The notes below the pieces were generated by a model, which was not told the origin of the DNA, ran no database searches, and saw only the letters and a list, made by a program, of their open reading frames with translations. Positions 1 through 11,470 of a stretch of 64,000 bases of DNA are shown in pieces; the first letter of the stretch is position 1, and each line of letters opens with the position of its first letter. Source of the stretch: Prochilodus magdalenae (lineage: Eukaryota > Chordata > Actinopteri > Characiformes > Prochilodontidae); the NCBI GenBank assembly GCA_024036415.1, contig JAMWET010000739.1, positions 124,001-188,000 on the forward strand, read 5' to 3'. A program made the position numbers and the translations under genes.

Positions 1-127
1 TTCTTTTTTTTTCCTTTTTCTTGTAGAAAACATGGACATCCTTGTACAGGTAGTGGGTTGCATTCACAGGCAAGAAATCATAAGGACTACAGCCCTTATA
101 TGATCATGCTAACTACTGGTATTGCAG

Positions 128-270
128 ACGCTCGTAGCCCTGTTGCTAATCAGTTTCCGTTTCAATCATTTAATGAATTCCCAGCTTTAGTTCTGCAAAA
201 TCCGAAAGTGGCTGAGTATGCCGAGTATGCTCCAGCCAGGAGGTCCGGTCCACTAAAAAATGTCCACTGA
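128..270 (+). CDS. Terminal coding exon of an unrecognised gene (5' part outside window)
   Basis: An open frame follows a good acceptor (CTGGTATTGCAG, AG at 126-127) and ends in TGA at 268-270. The exon encodes about 47 residues ending RRSGPLKNVH. The peptide has no cysteine, no membrane segment and no repeat, and I do not recognise it. A plausible 3' UTR with an AATAAA at 764-769 follows, which supports a last exon on the plus strand. The frame stays open upstream to base 58, so the exon could begin earlier, for instance after the pyrimidine tract and TTGTAG at 1-26. Convergent orientation with fbln7 is inferred. The family is unknown. Confidence 0.4.
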
Positions 271-785
271 GCTTTTCTGTTTAGATTTCATCAGTATTAA
301 ATAGTCTTAGATTTAGTTCTGTGTGTGCGTTGGTTTTAGTCCTGGGTCTGACAGGACAAGCCAATACTTTTTCCAGTGCAGCAGCTGCTCTCAGTGAACA
401 GTTTTTCTGGTGGACCTTTCCTTAAATATTTGGCTTAGTGAATCTGGTACTGGAATCATTCTGATTGCTTCTCTTGCCCTACTGTTTTCACACATATCCT
501 CAGATAGTGTGAAACCAGTTCAACAAGTGCTGATCTGCTGTATGTAATTTTTCCTTCAGTTGGGTTGGGTTAAGACATTAATAATCAAAAACACAAAAGA
601 TGGCAATGATGCATTTTGCTTTTGTATGCTTTTTTCCAGTGTACAAAATTAAGTATTTTTCCCTCCAGATCTGATTAAACCATGTATTATACATATATAA
701 AACGCTTTTCTTGTGCTTTTTGTTGTTGTTTTTGTTCTGTAAAAACGGAATTAGAAAATTGTTAATAAAATCAATTTGCTGGTTT
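271..785 (+). other. Probable 3' UTR of the left-edge gene
   Basis: This AT-rich sequence has no long open frame. It ends near a canonical AATAAA at 764-769, which would place cleavage at about 780-790. Confidence 0.35.
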
Positions 786-2240
786 GTATTTTGAGATTGA
801 TTCTTTTAAAATGTATCTACTATGCGTGTTAAACTTTGCTAAAACATAGTATTGTGATATTTTGTTTGGCAGCATTGGTTTGATAGCAGTACTGGCATCT
901 GTGTATTTTATTATATGAATTGTAAACAAACTAAGTGCTTTGAGTTGAGCAGAAAGGATTGCATTAACTTGCATTTTGTGGATGTCAAGGGCAGTGAGTT
1001 CAGATGTGACAATGTATACCAGCAGAGTTTTCCTTTCAGGAAATAATGTGCAGTTAAAACAGTTACAGATCACAGTACAGCTCAACGTTATCTCAATACT
1101 CAGCATAACACAGTATCGCGAGGACATCGCATTGTAGGGCCTACAGTGATTCCGAGGCCTAATGTATACCAAGTGTGAAACTTCTCTATACACTTAGCAG
1201 TATTTTTTACAGAGTACAGAAACATTGTCATTTTCCAATCCCTCTTCATCGGTTTCAGTCAGACTGACAGATACGTACACAAGCTCCTTTTTGAATTGGA
1301 TGTAGGGTATCGTGCTTCATGCAAAAAGCCCTTTGAAACACTGAAAAGTTCTGAAAAGAGTGGCACTAAACTGCTGTAGGCTCAATAGGTAGATTAAAAA
1401 GCATATTCTGCTGTTATATGGAATTCCCTTTTAAGAAGACTTTGAGAATCACTTTCCAGCAAGAATTTTCAGCTGTTGCTGCAAGTTTTGGTGTTTGCCT
1501 GCTTTCCAGCACATAGTTCAGATGAAAGTGTGTGTGTGTGCCTGAGTTCTACCATGTGTTTGAATGTGCTTTTGTACAGATAAATGTTGTGCACTGAGGA
1601 AAGGTCTGTGAGGTCGAGCTTTGGCAGTCTGGCACCGAGGTGAAAAATTCTTTTCAGTGGGCTTCTCTTTTTCAAACTTCAACCAACAAACATTTCTGTC
1701 CCCTCACTTAGTGGACCCGTATGCGTGCCTTTTTGAGGCCGCTTATGTTTTGATTTACTGTAGCCTGAAATCTAAAGTAGTGTTTTTGGTTTGGCAGATG
1801 TGATATTTTCAAGTGGGTTGAAAACCCAAGTTAAAGCACTCATCGTAAAGTTTTAAGAAGCTGTTTCATTGTGAAGCATTTAAACCAAAATATCCCTCAC
1901 ACAGTCCTGTTAGGATTGGGTTTAAAGCCTATAAAATCATATTACATTTTGCAGTAAGATGAAATATACATAGAAATTTTCCCCTTTTCCAAAACTGGAG
2001 AAACATATAAAACAAAACCAGTAAACTAAAGATAATAAATCCTGTAAGGTAAAAAACAATGAACAGTAATTTCTGATCGACCCGATAAATCTATTAAGCA
2101 CTTCTATTGGAACTACTTTCAGTGTTGCCTGTAAGGCAAGTGTAAACACACAGTCTTCTATGGGAGTCTCAGAAATCCAATAACTTTGTTCTCCAGTGAA
2201 CTTTAACATGATCCAGTCCCTTTTCTGCTTGCTCCTCATT
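786..2240. other. Non-coding: convergent intergenic DNA and likely fbln7 3' UTR
   Basis: No supported gene lies here. The part next to 2241 should be the 3' UTR of fbln7 on the minus strand, whose stop codon is at 2241-2243. I could not place its polyadenylation site with confidence. Short open frames here look like chance frames without splice or domain support. Confidence 0.4.
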
Positions 2241-5200
2241 TCAGAAGGTATATGGAGAAACAAACAGAGTGACTTTGGTCACGTATCGTCCCAGCAGCGT
2301 TCTCCTCTCCAGTTCGCTCATCTCTACTTCAGCTTCCAGTGTGGCTGGGCCTTGGACAGTGTCCACCAGCAGCAGTTGTCCAGTCTGCTTGTCTGAGCGC
2401 TGGACGGCGAAGTGCGCTCCTCCCCGGTTTCCCAGCAGGCCAAAGCGCAGCGTGTCCCCCAGCACACGTGCCGCAGACACGCGGAACAACACTCTTGGGG
2501 CACTCATGTTTGATACCACTGACATAAAGTGGAAGTTTACAGAGACAGGAGCCTGGAGGCACGCTTTGTCCCCTTCGAGACATGGATTACGCTCACAGCG
2601 CCTGAAGAACAGAGATTGGGAAGTGCAGAGTTGAGAGAAGGAAGGTTATAAAAGTGTAAAAAAATATACACCAGTGCTCAAAAAAAATAAAGGGACACTT
2701 TTTACTCAGAGTATAGCATCAACTCAGCTTAACTTCAGGGATATTGATCTGGTCAGTTAAGTAGTAGGGAGGGCCGTTAATCAGTTTCAGCTGTTTTGGT
2801 GTTAATGAAATTAACAACAGGTGCTGTACAGGAGCAACAATGAGACACCCCCCAAAACAGGAACAGTTTAAAAGGACGAGGTCATTGACATTTTGTCCCC
2901 CCTCATGTTTTCCCACTCATTCTTCACTAATTCTGCAGTTGACTTGGGTAAGCGTCACTACTAGTACCATGGTGCGGTACCTGGACCCGACAGAGGTTGC
3001 ACAGGTAGTCCAACTACTGAAGGATGGCACATCAATATGAGGGCACCCATTGAGATCTGATGTGTTTTCAAAGTGTTCCCTTTATTTTTTTGAGCAGTGT
3101 ATATAGGTAGGCACCTGTAGGGAACATCAAGTTTATCTCATTGTGAGGGAACTTGTAAGGCACTACATCACATCCTCCCCATTGCAGGAGCATTCATTAG
3201 AAATCATCCTTCACATACTTCACATACTACTCATGTGGGGACACCTTCTACAGCACTGCATCAATTTATATCCACTTAGAGAAGCACCTACTCGGGTACT
3301 TTATCATGCTGCAACTGTGGAAGTACCCTTTACAGTCCTGCATTTTCTCTGGTGGAAAGGACACCCTCTGGGATCTGAGGTTCACATTTCAGACTCGCTC
3401 AGATTTCGTAATTCTGCTTCTTGCAACTTGAACAAAACATGCCTTACATCCGTTTTAAATGTATGTCAACTTACAGCGCTGAAGTTTTGACATAAGTGGC
3501 GTTGCGGAACCGAGGGCACTCAATCTCAATGCAGCGGTGACCTCCAAATGTGTTCACGCACACCTGCTTACTCGTACAGTTGTGAGCAGCACTTTGGCAC
3601 TCATCAATATCTGTGGTCAAGATGTGAAGACAGAGAGGAAACACATTTCTTGATTGCTCTTTGCTGATGGTAAACGATGTGCCACTAGCGCATGCAACCA
3701 TCTTAGATAAAGCTTAAAGCAGAGAGGTACCTGGGTAGATACAATAACTAAATCTCCCACAGAATTTTCAGCACCACTGAAAAAATTCAACCAGGCAACA
3801 CAGATCCACACACGGAGATGGGCACAGACCTTGGCAGTTCCTGCTGTCTCTGCTGAGAGTGTACCCCACAGGACATTGACATTGGTAGCTTCCGGCTGTG
3901 TTCACACAGGCGTGCAAACAAAGACGGCCAGGTTGAGTCAGACGGAAGAGCTCACATTCGTCAATGTCTGAAATACCCAAACACAAGTTTCCACATATTT
4001 AAACCTGGTAAAACACTGGTAGTGGCAAGCTCTTTCATCAGATCTGCTTTGCAGCTACTGAGGATTGCGTTCTAATGCATGTATGTTCTGTTACACAAAT
4101 CTCAGCAGCTGACCGTTGTCCATTTGGTTGTATGTACAAATTTACATTTAATATTTATTTATATTAATATTTTCCAGTGCTGATGCAGCATACACAGAGA
4201 AAGTGTAAGGATCTGTATCCTAAAACACATACGCCGATCTAATTAAATTAGTCTGGGTTTTGAGAATGAAACAGTGCTTAACAATTGAGGAGCACTTGAG
4301 TGAAAAGTGAAAGGTGTTACCCTATGTATTGTCTGAGGACGTAAACTACCATGACTGAAGAAATATAACTATTGTATAGAGATATAGAAGTTGGTTGACA
4401 CTGAAGCAATGAGACCCTAAAACTTGTCAAGAGCACTAAGCCCAAATAAATAAGTTGGCATGTGGGTGTGCACTTCCTCACTACCATGCGGAGGTATGTG
4501 GAGCTGAGGCCTTAGAATGTGAGAACCGGCTCTGTATAAGCTCACCTCACAAAAGGTTAGTCACCTATGACTGAAATGTACCTAATAGCATGTAATACCT
4601 CTATGAGCACGGATAGCAGATCAGATTCGTAATCGCATGGACTGGACAGGTTTTGGGATGTAACTGACATATTCAGTCACTCCTACCTCAAAGAATTACG
4701 CAGTCGGGGCATATTCTGTGGATGCTTTCTCTGGGATATTCTGAGCTGTAGGCTGGGATTTTTGCCACTGCTGGTAGACCCGTATGACTGCACGCTTCTG
4801 TACACCTGCAAATTCAGCTACTTTCTTCACACTATGGCCTTTAGCACACATAAATGCAATCACTCCCTTTTTCCAAATATTAACATCTGCTTCGGAGCCA
4901 TCTATGAATCCCGTCACACACACTCCGCGGGTATTTATCATCCTTGTGCAACGCCTTCTGTAGGAGGCTGAAGTTACTGGAACCTTAAACAAGGTAACTC
5001 ATTTATTGTCCAGTAAGCTTGTCTGATTCTTGAGGTCCCAGTGGCCAGAGGGGTGCTAAATGTTACTTAGAAGGAGATATGGCATGCCAGGGAAGGCCCC
5101 CAAGAACAAGGCTGCAGTATTTGACTAATATACTAACGTTTGAACAAGCAGGATCTGAAATTGGGAAAGGCCATATTCTTCTGACATTGTGGAGTACTGA

Positions 5201-8200
5201 GCAGCAATATCTGATGGTGAATGTTATGTGACTGGGAAAATTTTTTAAAAATTCCACAGTCAGAATTACTGCAAAGTTTTTGGCCCTGTATGATGGATGT
5301 TAACGGGGTCAGAGGTGATCAAATCCATCACAGAAGAAGAGATTCAAAAAGCCAATCTTAATCATCTGCAGGGTCTGGAAGGTGGATGGAGTAAAAGAGA
5401 AATACATCAGGGACAGATAAGTGGTAGAACAAGCTGTATATGTGAAAGGCTGAGCCTCTTGATTTGATGTACAAAGAAAACAAAAGTGGGCCGAGAAGGG
5501 ATCCCTGGGGAACTCCAGTAGTGACGCTACAGATGACTAAAAGAGATCAATTGCAGGCCACTTGATAGGGCTGATCTTCAAATCAGGATGAAAACTAAAC
5601 ATTAATGTGGTTCACAGTGTCAAAGCAGCTGACCGGTCAAGGAGGATTGGTCTGAGAACAGCTTTGTGGAGAGATTCTGTAAAGGACAGGACGACGGTCT
5701 CAGCCCGGTGTTCTGTTTGATGGAAACTGGCTTTCTTAAATTCTTAAACAATGTGCAGCAATGTGCAGTCATTGTTGGGAGAAGTGTGGAGGGCAGAGAA
5801 TGATTTGTTCTATGTTATATGTTCCATCACTTTAGAGTCATGAAGTCCTCTGCAGTAAAGAAGAATGCTGGAGTGGGGGGAGGGAAGTATGAGATGCAAC
5901 TATTGACTATGGTGTATAAAAATCTAGCCTTTATACACATATGTACAGATATGACCATGTATTTTCACAGATGTGAGCAAGTACATGTCTTTCATATACT
6001 AATAAAATATGTACCAACTAAATACAGATCAGGAATCTGATTCTAGATCTGCTCTCTTAGTCTACATTTTCCAAGTAAAGCCCAGTATTTAGTAATAACC
6101 TCCTTGGAAGCGTTACCTGTGCACAGGCCTCTGTCCTGACTGTAGATGCTGTAGCCCTGCTCACAGGTGCAGTGCTTGGAGCCCTGGAACTCAATGCAGC
6201 GGGAGGGGCGCACATATTTTGAGATTAAGGGTGGTGGGGAGGATGAGGAAGAGGAAGTAGCATCATTGTTTATCCCAGAATCTACAGCTAAGGGGAGGAA
6301 ATATTAGTTTGTAGGAGAAACCGGAGCTTATTCATCTCTGCCAACATAAATATCACAATATTAACTATCCCTTGGGATCATGCTAAATCATAAGATTTAT
6401 CTCAGGGATAAAAGGTCAAATATTAAATGTTGATTCAAACAACTGTAGTGTTTCTCATTTAGGGTTCTACCCTTGCAGGCTGCCCGTTCTCCACTCCAGG
6501 TGAGTGAATCCAGACACATCCTGGTCTCCGCCCCTGTCAGCTGAAACCCAGGGTTGCACAGAAAATGAACTTCATGGCCAACTCGGAACACTTTGCCCAG
6601 TATCCTGCCATTGGCTAGTGGCTCTGGGGGTGAACATACTGCTGCTGGGGAAAAGGGCAAATGAGACACGGAGGTCAAACAACAAGAGAATTGCAAATTT
6701 TACTTTCCATCTGTAGGGATGGGTTAGTTCAGCCCCATCTGACATTGTGCTATATACACTCATCATCAAAAAATAGCTGCACAAATAGGCGCACTCAGGT
6801 ACTCAGGAATCAATCAACAGTAATGAAACTTGGTGGGTAGGCTGGTCCTTATCGCTGTACCTGACTGGCCCAACAGCCACACCTGCTGTTCAGCGAGCAG
6901 TGATGCCCTCCACGAGTCATCCTGTTAGTGCCAGCACCATTGGCAGACAGCAGCACAAACCGGACTGCATGCACACAGACTGTTACAACCTTAACACCAC
7001 ATCAGCGTCAGCAAAGACTGCTGTGGTGTTGTGGCAGACTGTCATGGAGTGACTCTTTATGGTAGTGGGTCATCTTCAGTGATGAGACCTGATTTTGTTT
7101 TTGTGGAGATGACCAACAAATCCGTGTGTGGAGGCGCTGTGGTCAGCAGCAAGATGAATCGTTTGTTGTCACATGTTCAAAAGACCTGATGTCACTCCAC
7201 CCCTACTGTACCATCTGCAGAAACTGTGTAAGGATCATGCTTCATAAGATGGATTATCTCAGGACTCCATTAGGAACTCAATGCCAAGAGGTCTGGCATA
7301 TTGCGTTAGCAATCATGGCTGCCCGACACCATACTTAGAGACACTACTTCTGTATGTGTAGCTCAATAAATATTGCCCATCTGAGTCTAAATGTATCACC
7401 ATTTATTGTTCCTGGTAACCTTTATCTTCCTTCTGAATAGCATTGCAATCCGACATTTCCTATGCAACTATTTTTTGATGATGAGTACATAGTGTCGCTG
7501 ACCAAAGAAAAACATGTACAGTGGAGGAAATAAGTATTTGATCCCCCACTGACTTTAAAAGTTTTAATACCATAATTTTATGCCAGCTTTATGTTAACGG
7601 TGACACATAGAATATGAAAAAAGAAAAACTGAGAAAAGTTACATGAAATGAGAAATAAAAATTAATTTGATTTTCATTAAAGGAAATAAGTATTTGACCC
7701 CCTATTAAAGCATCATTTAACAATTGGTAGCAAAACCCTTGTTGGCAAGCACAGCAGTCAGACATTTCTTGTAGTTTTTTATAAAGTTTGCACACACTTC
7801 AGGCCCACTCCTCTCTGCAGATCATCTCCAAATCCTTATGGTTTTTAGGCATGCATTTGGAAAGGTGAAGCTTCAGCTCTCTCCATAGAGTTTCTATGGG
7901 ATTGAGGTCAGGAGACTGGAGGTCATTCCACCTTTATATGCTTCTTATGGAGCCACTCCTTTGTTTCCTTGGCTTTATGTTTTGGGTCATTGTCGTGCTG
8001 GAAGACCCATCCACGACCCATTTTCAGTGCCCTGGTGGAGGCAAGGAGGTTGTCACCCAGGATTTTGCGATACATGGCCCCATTCATCTTCCCATTGATG
8101 TGGTAAAGTTGACCTGTGCCCTTAGAAGAAAAACACCCCCAAACATAATACCTCCACCACCATGCTGGACGGTGGGGATGGTGTTCTTAGGGTCATATTC

Positions 8201-9981
8201 TGTATTTTTCTTCCTCCAAACACGTCGAGTTGAGTTGAGGCCAAAGAGCTCAATTTTGGTCTCATCTGACCACAGCACCTTCTCCCAGTCTCCCTCGGAG
8301 TCATTAATATGTTCAGTGGCAAACTTGAGGCGGGCCTGGACGTGAGCCTTCTTGAGCAGAGGAACCTGGCGTGCACTGCAGGATTTTAAACCATTACATC
8401 TCAGTGTATTACCAAGGGTTTTTTTGGAGACTGTGGTCCCAGCTGCCTTGAGATCATTAACCAGCTCCTCATGCAGGTAACGACTTCACTGAGATTAGGG
8501 TGTGTCAGTGGTCTGTGGGAGCCAACATTAGTCATGGTTTTTAGGGGATCAAATACTTATTTCCCTCAGTGAAATGCAAATTATTTTTTATTTATGTAAT
8601 ATTTAATTTTCTAGATTTTCTTTTTGATGTTCCATCTCACACTGTTAAAATGAAGCTACCATAAAAATCATAGACTGTTTAATTATTTGTCAGAGTACAA
8701 ACTTTCAAAATCAGTGGGGGATCAAATACTTATTTCCTCCACTGTATCTCCATATTTTAAATCAGTTGCATTAAAATCTCTTTACATTAACTCACACTGT
8801 TAGTGGAGTACAGTGCTTGCCCTCCCCTGTAAGGTTACTATTTTGGGCGGTTGTTTTTTTAGACGCAGAATACATTTTTGTACTGTTCTGTTCTCTGTAT
8901 TGTTCTTGCCTGTGCTGGTGCTGTTGCTTGGTTTGACAGTGGTGCTCTGTAGCAGGCTTTTTTTAGACGCAGAATACTTCTTGCGGCTGGTGCTTGCGTA
9001 GGTTCTGTAGCAGGCTCATGAGGCTGCGTCTCTGTAAATGAGCTCATGAGCTGAGAGCAGCTTGTGGACCTGTCGAAGAGTGCCTTGTAGCTCCTGTTTG
9101 CTCACACAGTCCTGTGGAGTCCAACCCATCCCACACATACAGAATTAGTGCTATTTACACCACACTAAGCATATAGCTCCTACGGCTGATCTTCAGTTTA
9201 TTCCTTTTTGGCTTACTGAGCGACTGCTTTACAGGAGGTGTGGAGTAATTCAGGTTGCTCTTTACTGACCTCATTAGTGAAAGAAATTGTGGCCAATAAC
9301 AATTAATTCGACATAAACATAACTAGCCACGCTGTGTTTTCTAAATAGCAATAGCTACACAGTGTCTAAAACAATCTAACACTCCTATCCACTCTAAATC
9401 TGAAGCTCTATCAAGACAGATAAGCCTTAACGAAAATAAGGAAGGCCACCACAGGAGTCCAGCACATGTTGTTGATTTCCCACTCAAACCTCCAAAACCT
9501 TTACCAAACTGTGGTGGTCTCTGGTCCTCCAGCACTGGAGTCTATATTCTTGGTAACAGGTCAGGACAGACCCTCTTCTGTGTGTCCAGATGTTTAGCCT
9601 ATGAGTAAAATGTATCAGGTCCTAATCCTAGTCCTGAACTACACAGTAATCCGGAGAAAGATTGTGAACTAATAGGAAAATGCAGTACAGGACGTCCCGG
9701 TCAGGAACCCTACTGTACACACAAAGCTGCTTTAAGTCACACATAATTTGAATTATGGGTCTTTAAATGTCGCTGGCTGAAGTGCTGCTCTATGCTGGTG
9801 GATGATCAAAGCACAACATATGCTGGTGTTCCTGGTGATGATAGCGATGAGCCATGCTGAGCCATGCTGGTTTCACTGCAGCAGCATCAGTTATCCTGCC
9901 CCGTTTAGCACTCACCTGACTCTGAGACCTCCGCACCTGGCTTGTGAGCAAAATCCCCCAGAACAGCAGACAGCGATACAT
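2241..9981 (-). CDS. fbln7: Fibulin-7, secreted sushi/EGF matrix protein (7 coding exons, exon 2 out of frame)
   Basis: Coding exons on the minus strand: 9981-9916, 9111-8978, 6638-6471, 6287-6117, 3967-3830, 3610-3475, 2601-2241. Exon 1 is a 22-residue signal peptide beginning [12 protein letters not shown]. Exon 2 starts [19 protein letters not shown], matching the fibulin-7 N-terminal coiled coil. Exon 3 is a sushi/CCP domain (CNPGFQL, W, C). Exon 4 is a Ser/Pro linker plus an EGF-like half ([10 protein letters not shown]). Exons 5 and 6 are calcium-binding EGF modules that open DIDEC. Exon 7 is the fibulin C-terminal module, ending [13 protein letters not shown]. Fibulin-7 is a secreted cell-adhesion protein of teeth, cartilage and matrix. 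Exons 3-7 join in phase, but exon 2 hits an in-frame TGA and the coding total is not a multiple of three. The first EGF module known from mammals is absent. The donor after exon 5 is weak (AAG|GTCTGT). Confidence 0.9.
2669..3099 (+). mobile_element. Short Tc1/mariner deletion derivative in an fbln7 intron
   Basis: The ends are inverted copies of about 25 bp: GTGCTCAAAAAAAATAAAGG near 2674 and its complement ending GAGCAGTG at 3099, both next to TA. The inside keeps a fragment that reads [15 protein letters not shown], typical of the start of a fish Tc1 transposase. At about 430 bp it cannot encode a transposase, so it is non-autonomous. It lies between fbln7 exons 6 and 7. The left end carries a few extra bases compared with the right. 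Confidence 0.7.
4600..5060 (-). mobile_element. Degenerate transposase helix-turn-helix remnant
   Basis: The minus strand at 4696-4992 encodes about 98 residues including [20 protein letters not shown] followed by RVYQQW. This has the look of the N-terminal helix-turn-helix of Tc1-like transposases. No catalytic DDE part and no clear terminal repeats were found. It lies in the long fbln7 intron between exons 4 and 5. The element limits given are approximate. Confidence 0.4.
5061..6116. other. fbln7 intron, unclassified repeat-like sequence
   Basis: No exon was found. The stretch near 5290-5800 reads like old repetitive DNA with broken frames on the plus strand (for example a [15 protein letters not shown] peptide near 5490), but I cannot name a family. 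Confidence 0.3.
6757..7485 (+). mobile_element. Tc1-like element, about 730 bp, degenerate, with terminal inverted repeats
   Basis: The left end CTCATCATCAAAAAATAGCT (from about 6759) is matched by the inverted copy ending GATGATGAG at 7485, with TA outside both. Broken plus-strand frames retain transposase pieces: IFSDET-like sequence near 7075, then [11 protein letters not shown] at about 7122. These are typical of the Tc1 DDE domain around its first catalytic aspartate. Stops and frameshifts make it inactive. It lies in fbln7 intron 2. Related sequence occurs at 10866-11470 and 56812-57190. Confidence 0.75.
7519..8744 (-). mobile_element. Full-length but decayed Tc1 element (1,226 bp)
   Basis: The inverted ends are CAGTGGAGGAAATAAGTATT at 7519 and its complement ending CCTCCACTG at 8744, each flanked by TA. 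The minus strand encodes transposase pieces in shifted frames, including [20 protein letters not shown] and [14 protein letters not shown] (8084-8278). That is the same lineage as the intact element at 40697, but with different ends and with frame breaks. It sits only 33 bp from the preceding element, inside fbln7 intron 2. Confidence 0.85.
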
Positions 9982-10162
9982 GCTGGCGAAACTGGAGTAC
10001 AGCCCGCGAGTCAGTCAGCGAGTCGGTCAAAACTTAGAAGCTGCTTTGGAAAACTCTCACAGCAGAACCAAATTCAGAGGACAGCACACTCTCAGATCCA
10101 GTTAACTCAGCGGTCTCTGCAGCTCACTTCAGCCGAGATGTGGTGGATGTCCCTGTCCTGCC

Positions 10163-10166
<4 letters not shown>
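9982..10166 (-). promoter_or_regulatory. Probable 5' UTR / proximal promoter of fbln7
   Basis: This is the sequence directly upstream of the fbln7 start codon on the minus strand, between the signal-peptide exon and the GA tract. No TATA box or transcription start could be fixed by eye. Confidence 0.3.
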
Positions 10167-10420
<254 letters not shown>

Positions 10421-10865
10421 AAAGCGCTCAACCTTTAATCTAGTGGAGAACCGCATTCAGGAACGACAGAAATAGAAAAGTGGGAGGTATGGTTAAACGA
10501 TAGCCACGCTTCCCCACTCTGTCATTACCATTACAGCTAACTGATGTTTAATAGACGCCCAGCTGCTTTACCAGGGAGGTGCACAGCAGACAGAGCGTAT
10601 GTCATTTATCTTTATAATCATGATTCAATGGCCACAATCAGTAATACATCCCGTAATAATCCTGACATGAACAGCAGTTGTGAAGTTAAAACACTGGATT
10701 TCTCGCCAGCTCCAGTTTGAGCTGAGCAGGCGAGGAGGCTTCCTGCAACCACAATGAGATAAAAGAGAAGGTAAAGAACACTGAGGCGGGAAATGACTCC
10801 TGACCCATCATCGGCAAAGCCGCTGCACCCAGAGGGAATCCCCTGACAGGGATAAAGCTTGCGGG
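10421..10865. other. Non-coding, no feature seen
   Basis: Unique-looking sequence between the GA tract and a Tc1-like relic. No exon or repeat could be supported. Confidence 0.3.
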
Positions 10866-11470
10866 GTGGGTTTGACATGTGAGACATGTAAATGATTCAA
10901 GTTTAACGCTCGGCCATGACGTCAGCAATAGCGGGCTTACTATATAAGGTCGCCCCGTTGCACGTGACTTTCCATCCTGACTCATGGTGTTGTGTTGGTA
11001 TCATCCTTTGTAAGCTAAGTATGCCCCTGATTAGAGTTCAGAGCAATTCGGCGTATTGTGCCATATTACCATAGCACGCTAGCAGTGGATAGAAGAATGC
11101 ACGCACCAGCGACATAATGGATCTAGGAGACCCAACCCACCACTGCGGACACTGAGCGAGCACCATTGGCATACGGCTTCACGACGCAGGACTACATGCA
11201 CACAGACTGCTACGACCACCGTCCTTAACACCATGTCGTCGTCGCCAAAGACAGCAGTAGTGTGCCAGACTGTCATGTGACTCCGAATGATAGAGGATCA
11301 TCTTCATGGACGAGTCCCGCTTTGGGCTTGGAAGCCGTACTAAGGGTCACTACTAAAAATGGCCCGGATCAGTCTAAATGTATCATCATTATTGTTCCTG
11401 GTAACTTTTATCTTTATCTTTAGCATTGCAATCCCACACTCCCTGGGTGCATCTATTCTGTGGATGGTGA
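10866..11470 (+). mobile_element. Degenerate Tc1-like relic related to the 6757 element
   Basis: Plus-strand frames keep RIIFMDESRFGLGSRTK near 11295, a classic Tc1 first-aspartate motif. The flanking parts match 6757-7485 (CATGCACACAGACTG; GTCTAAATGTATCA; TTATTGTTCCTGGTAAC). The 5' part matches 56812-57190 (TGATTCA...; GTTGTGTTGGTA.CATCCTTTG). No intact inverted ends were seen. Limits are approximate. Confidence 0.65.

Noticed and set aside
771..1193. 140-residue minus-strand open frame
   Set aside because: No splice context, no domain, codon use unlike the real exons. It lies in apparent 3' UTR/intergenic DNA.
7896..8376. 149-residue plus-strand and 84-residue minus-strand frames
   Set aside because: The plus-strand frame is the complement of decayed Tc1 transposase coding. 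The minus-strand pieces belong to that dead element, not to a host gene.
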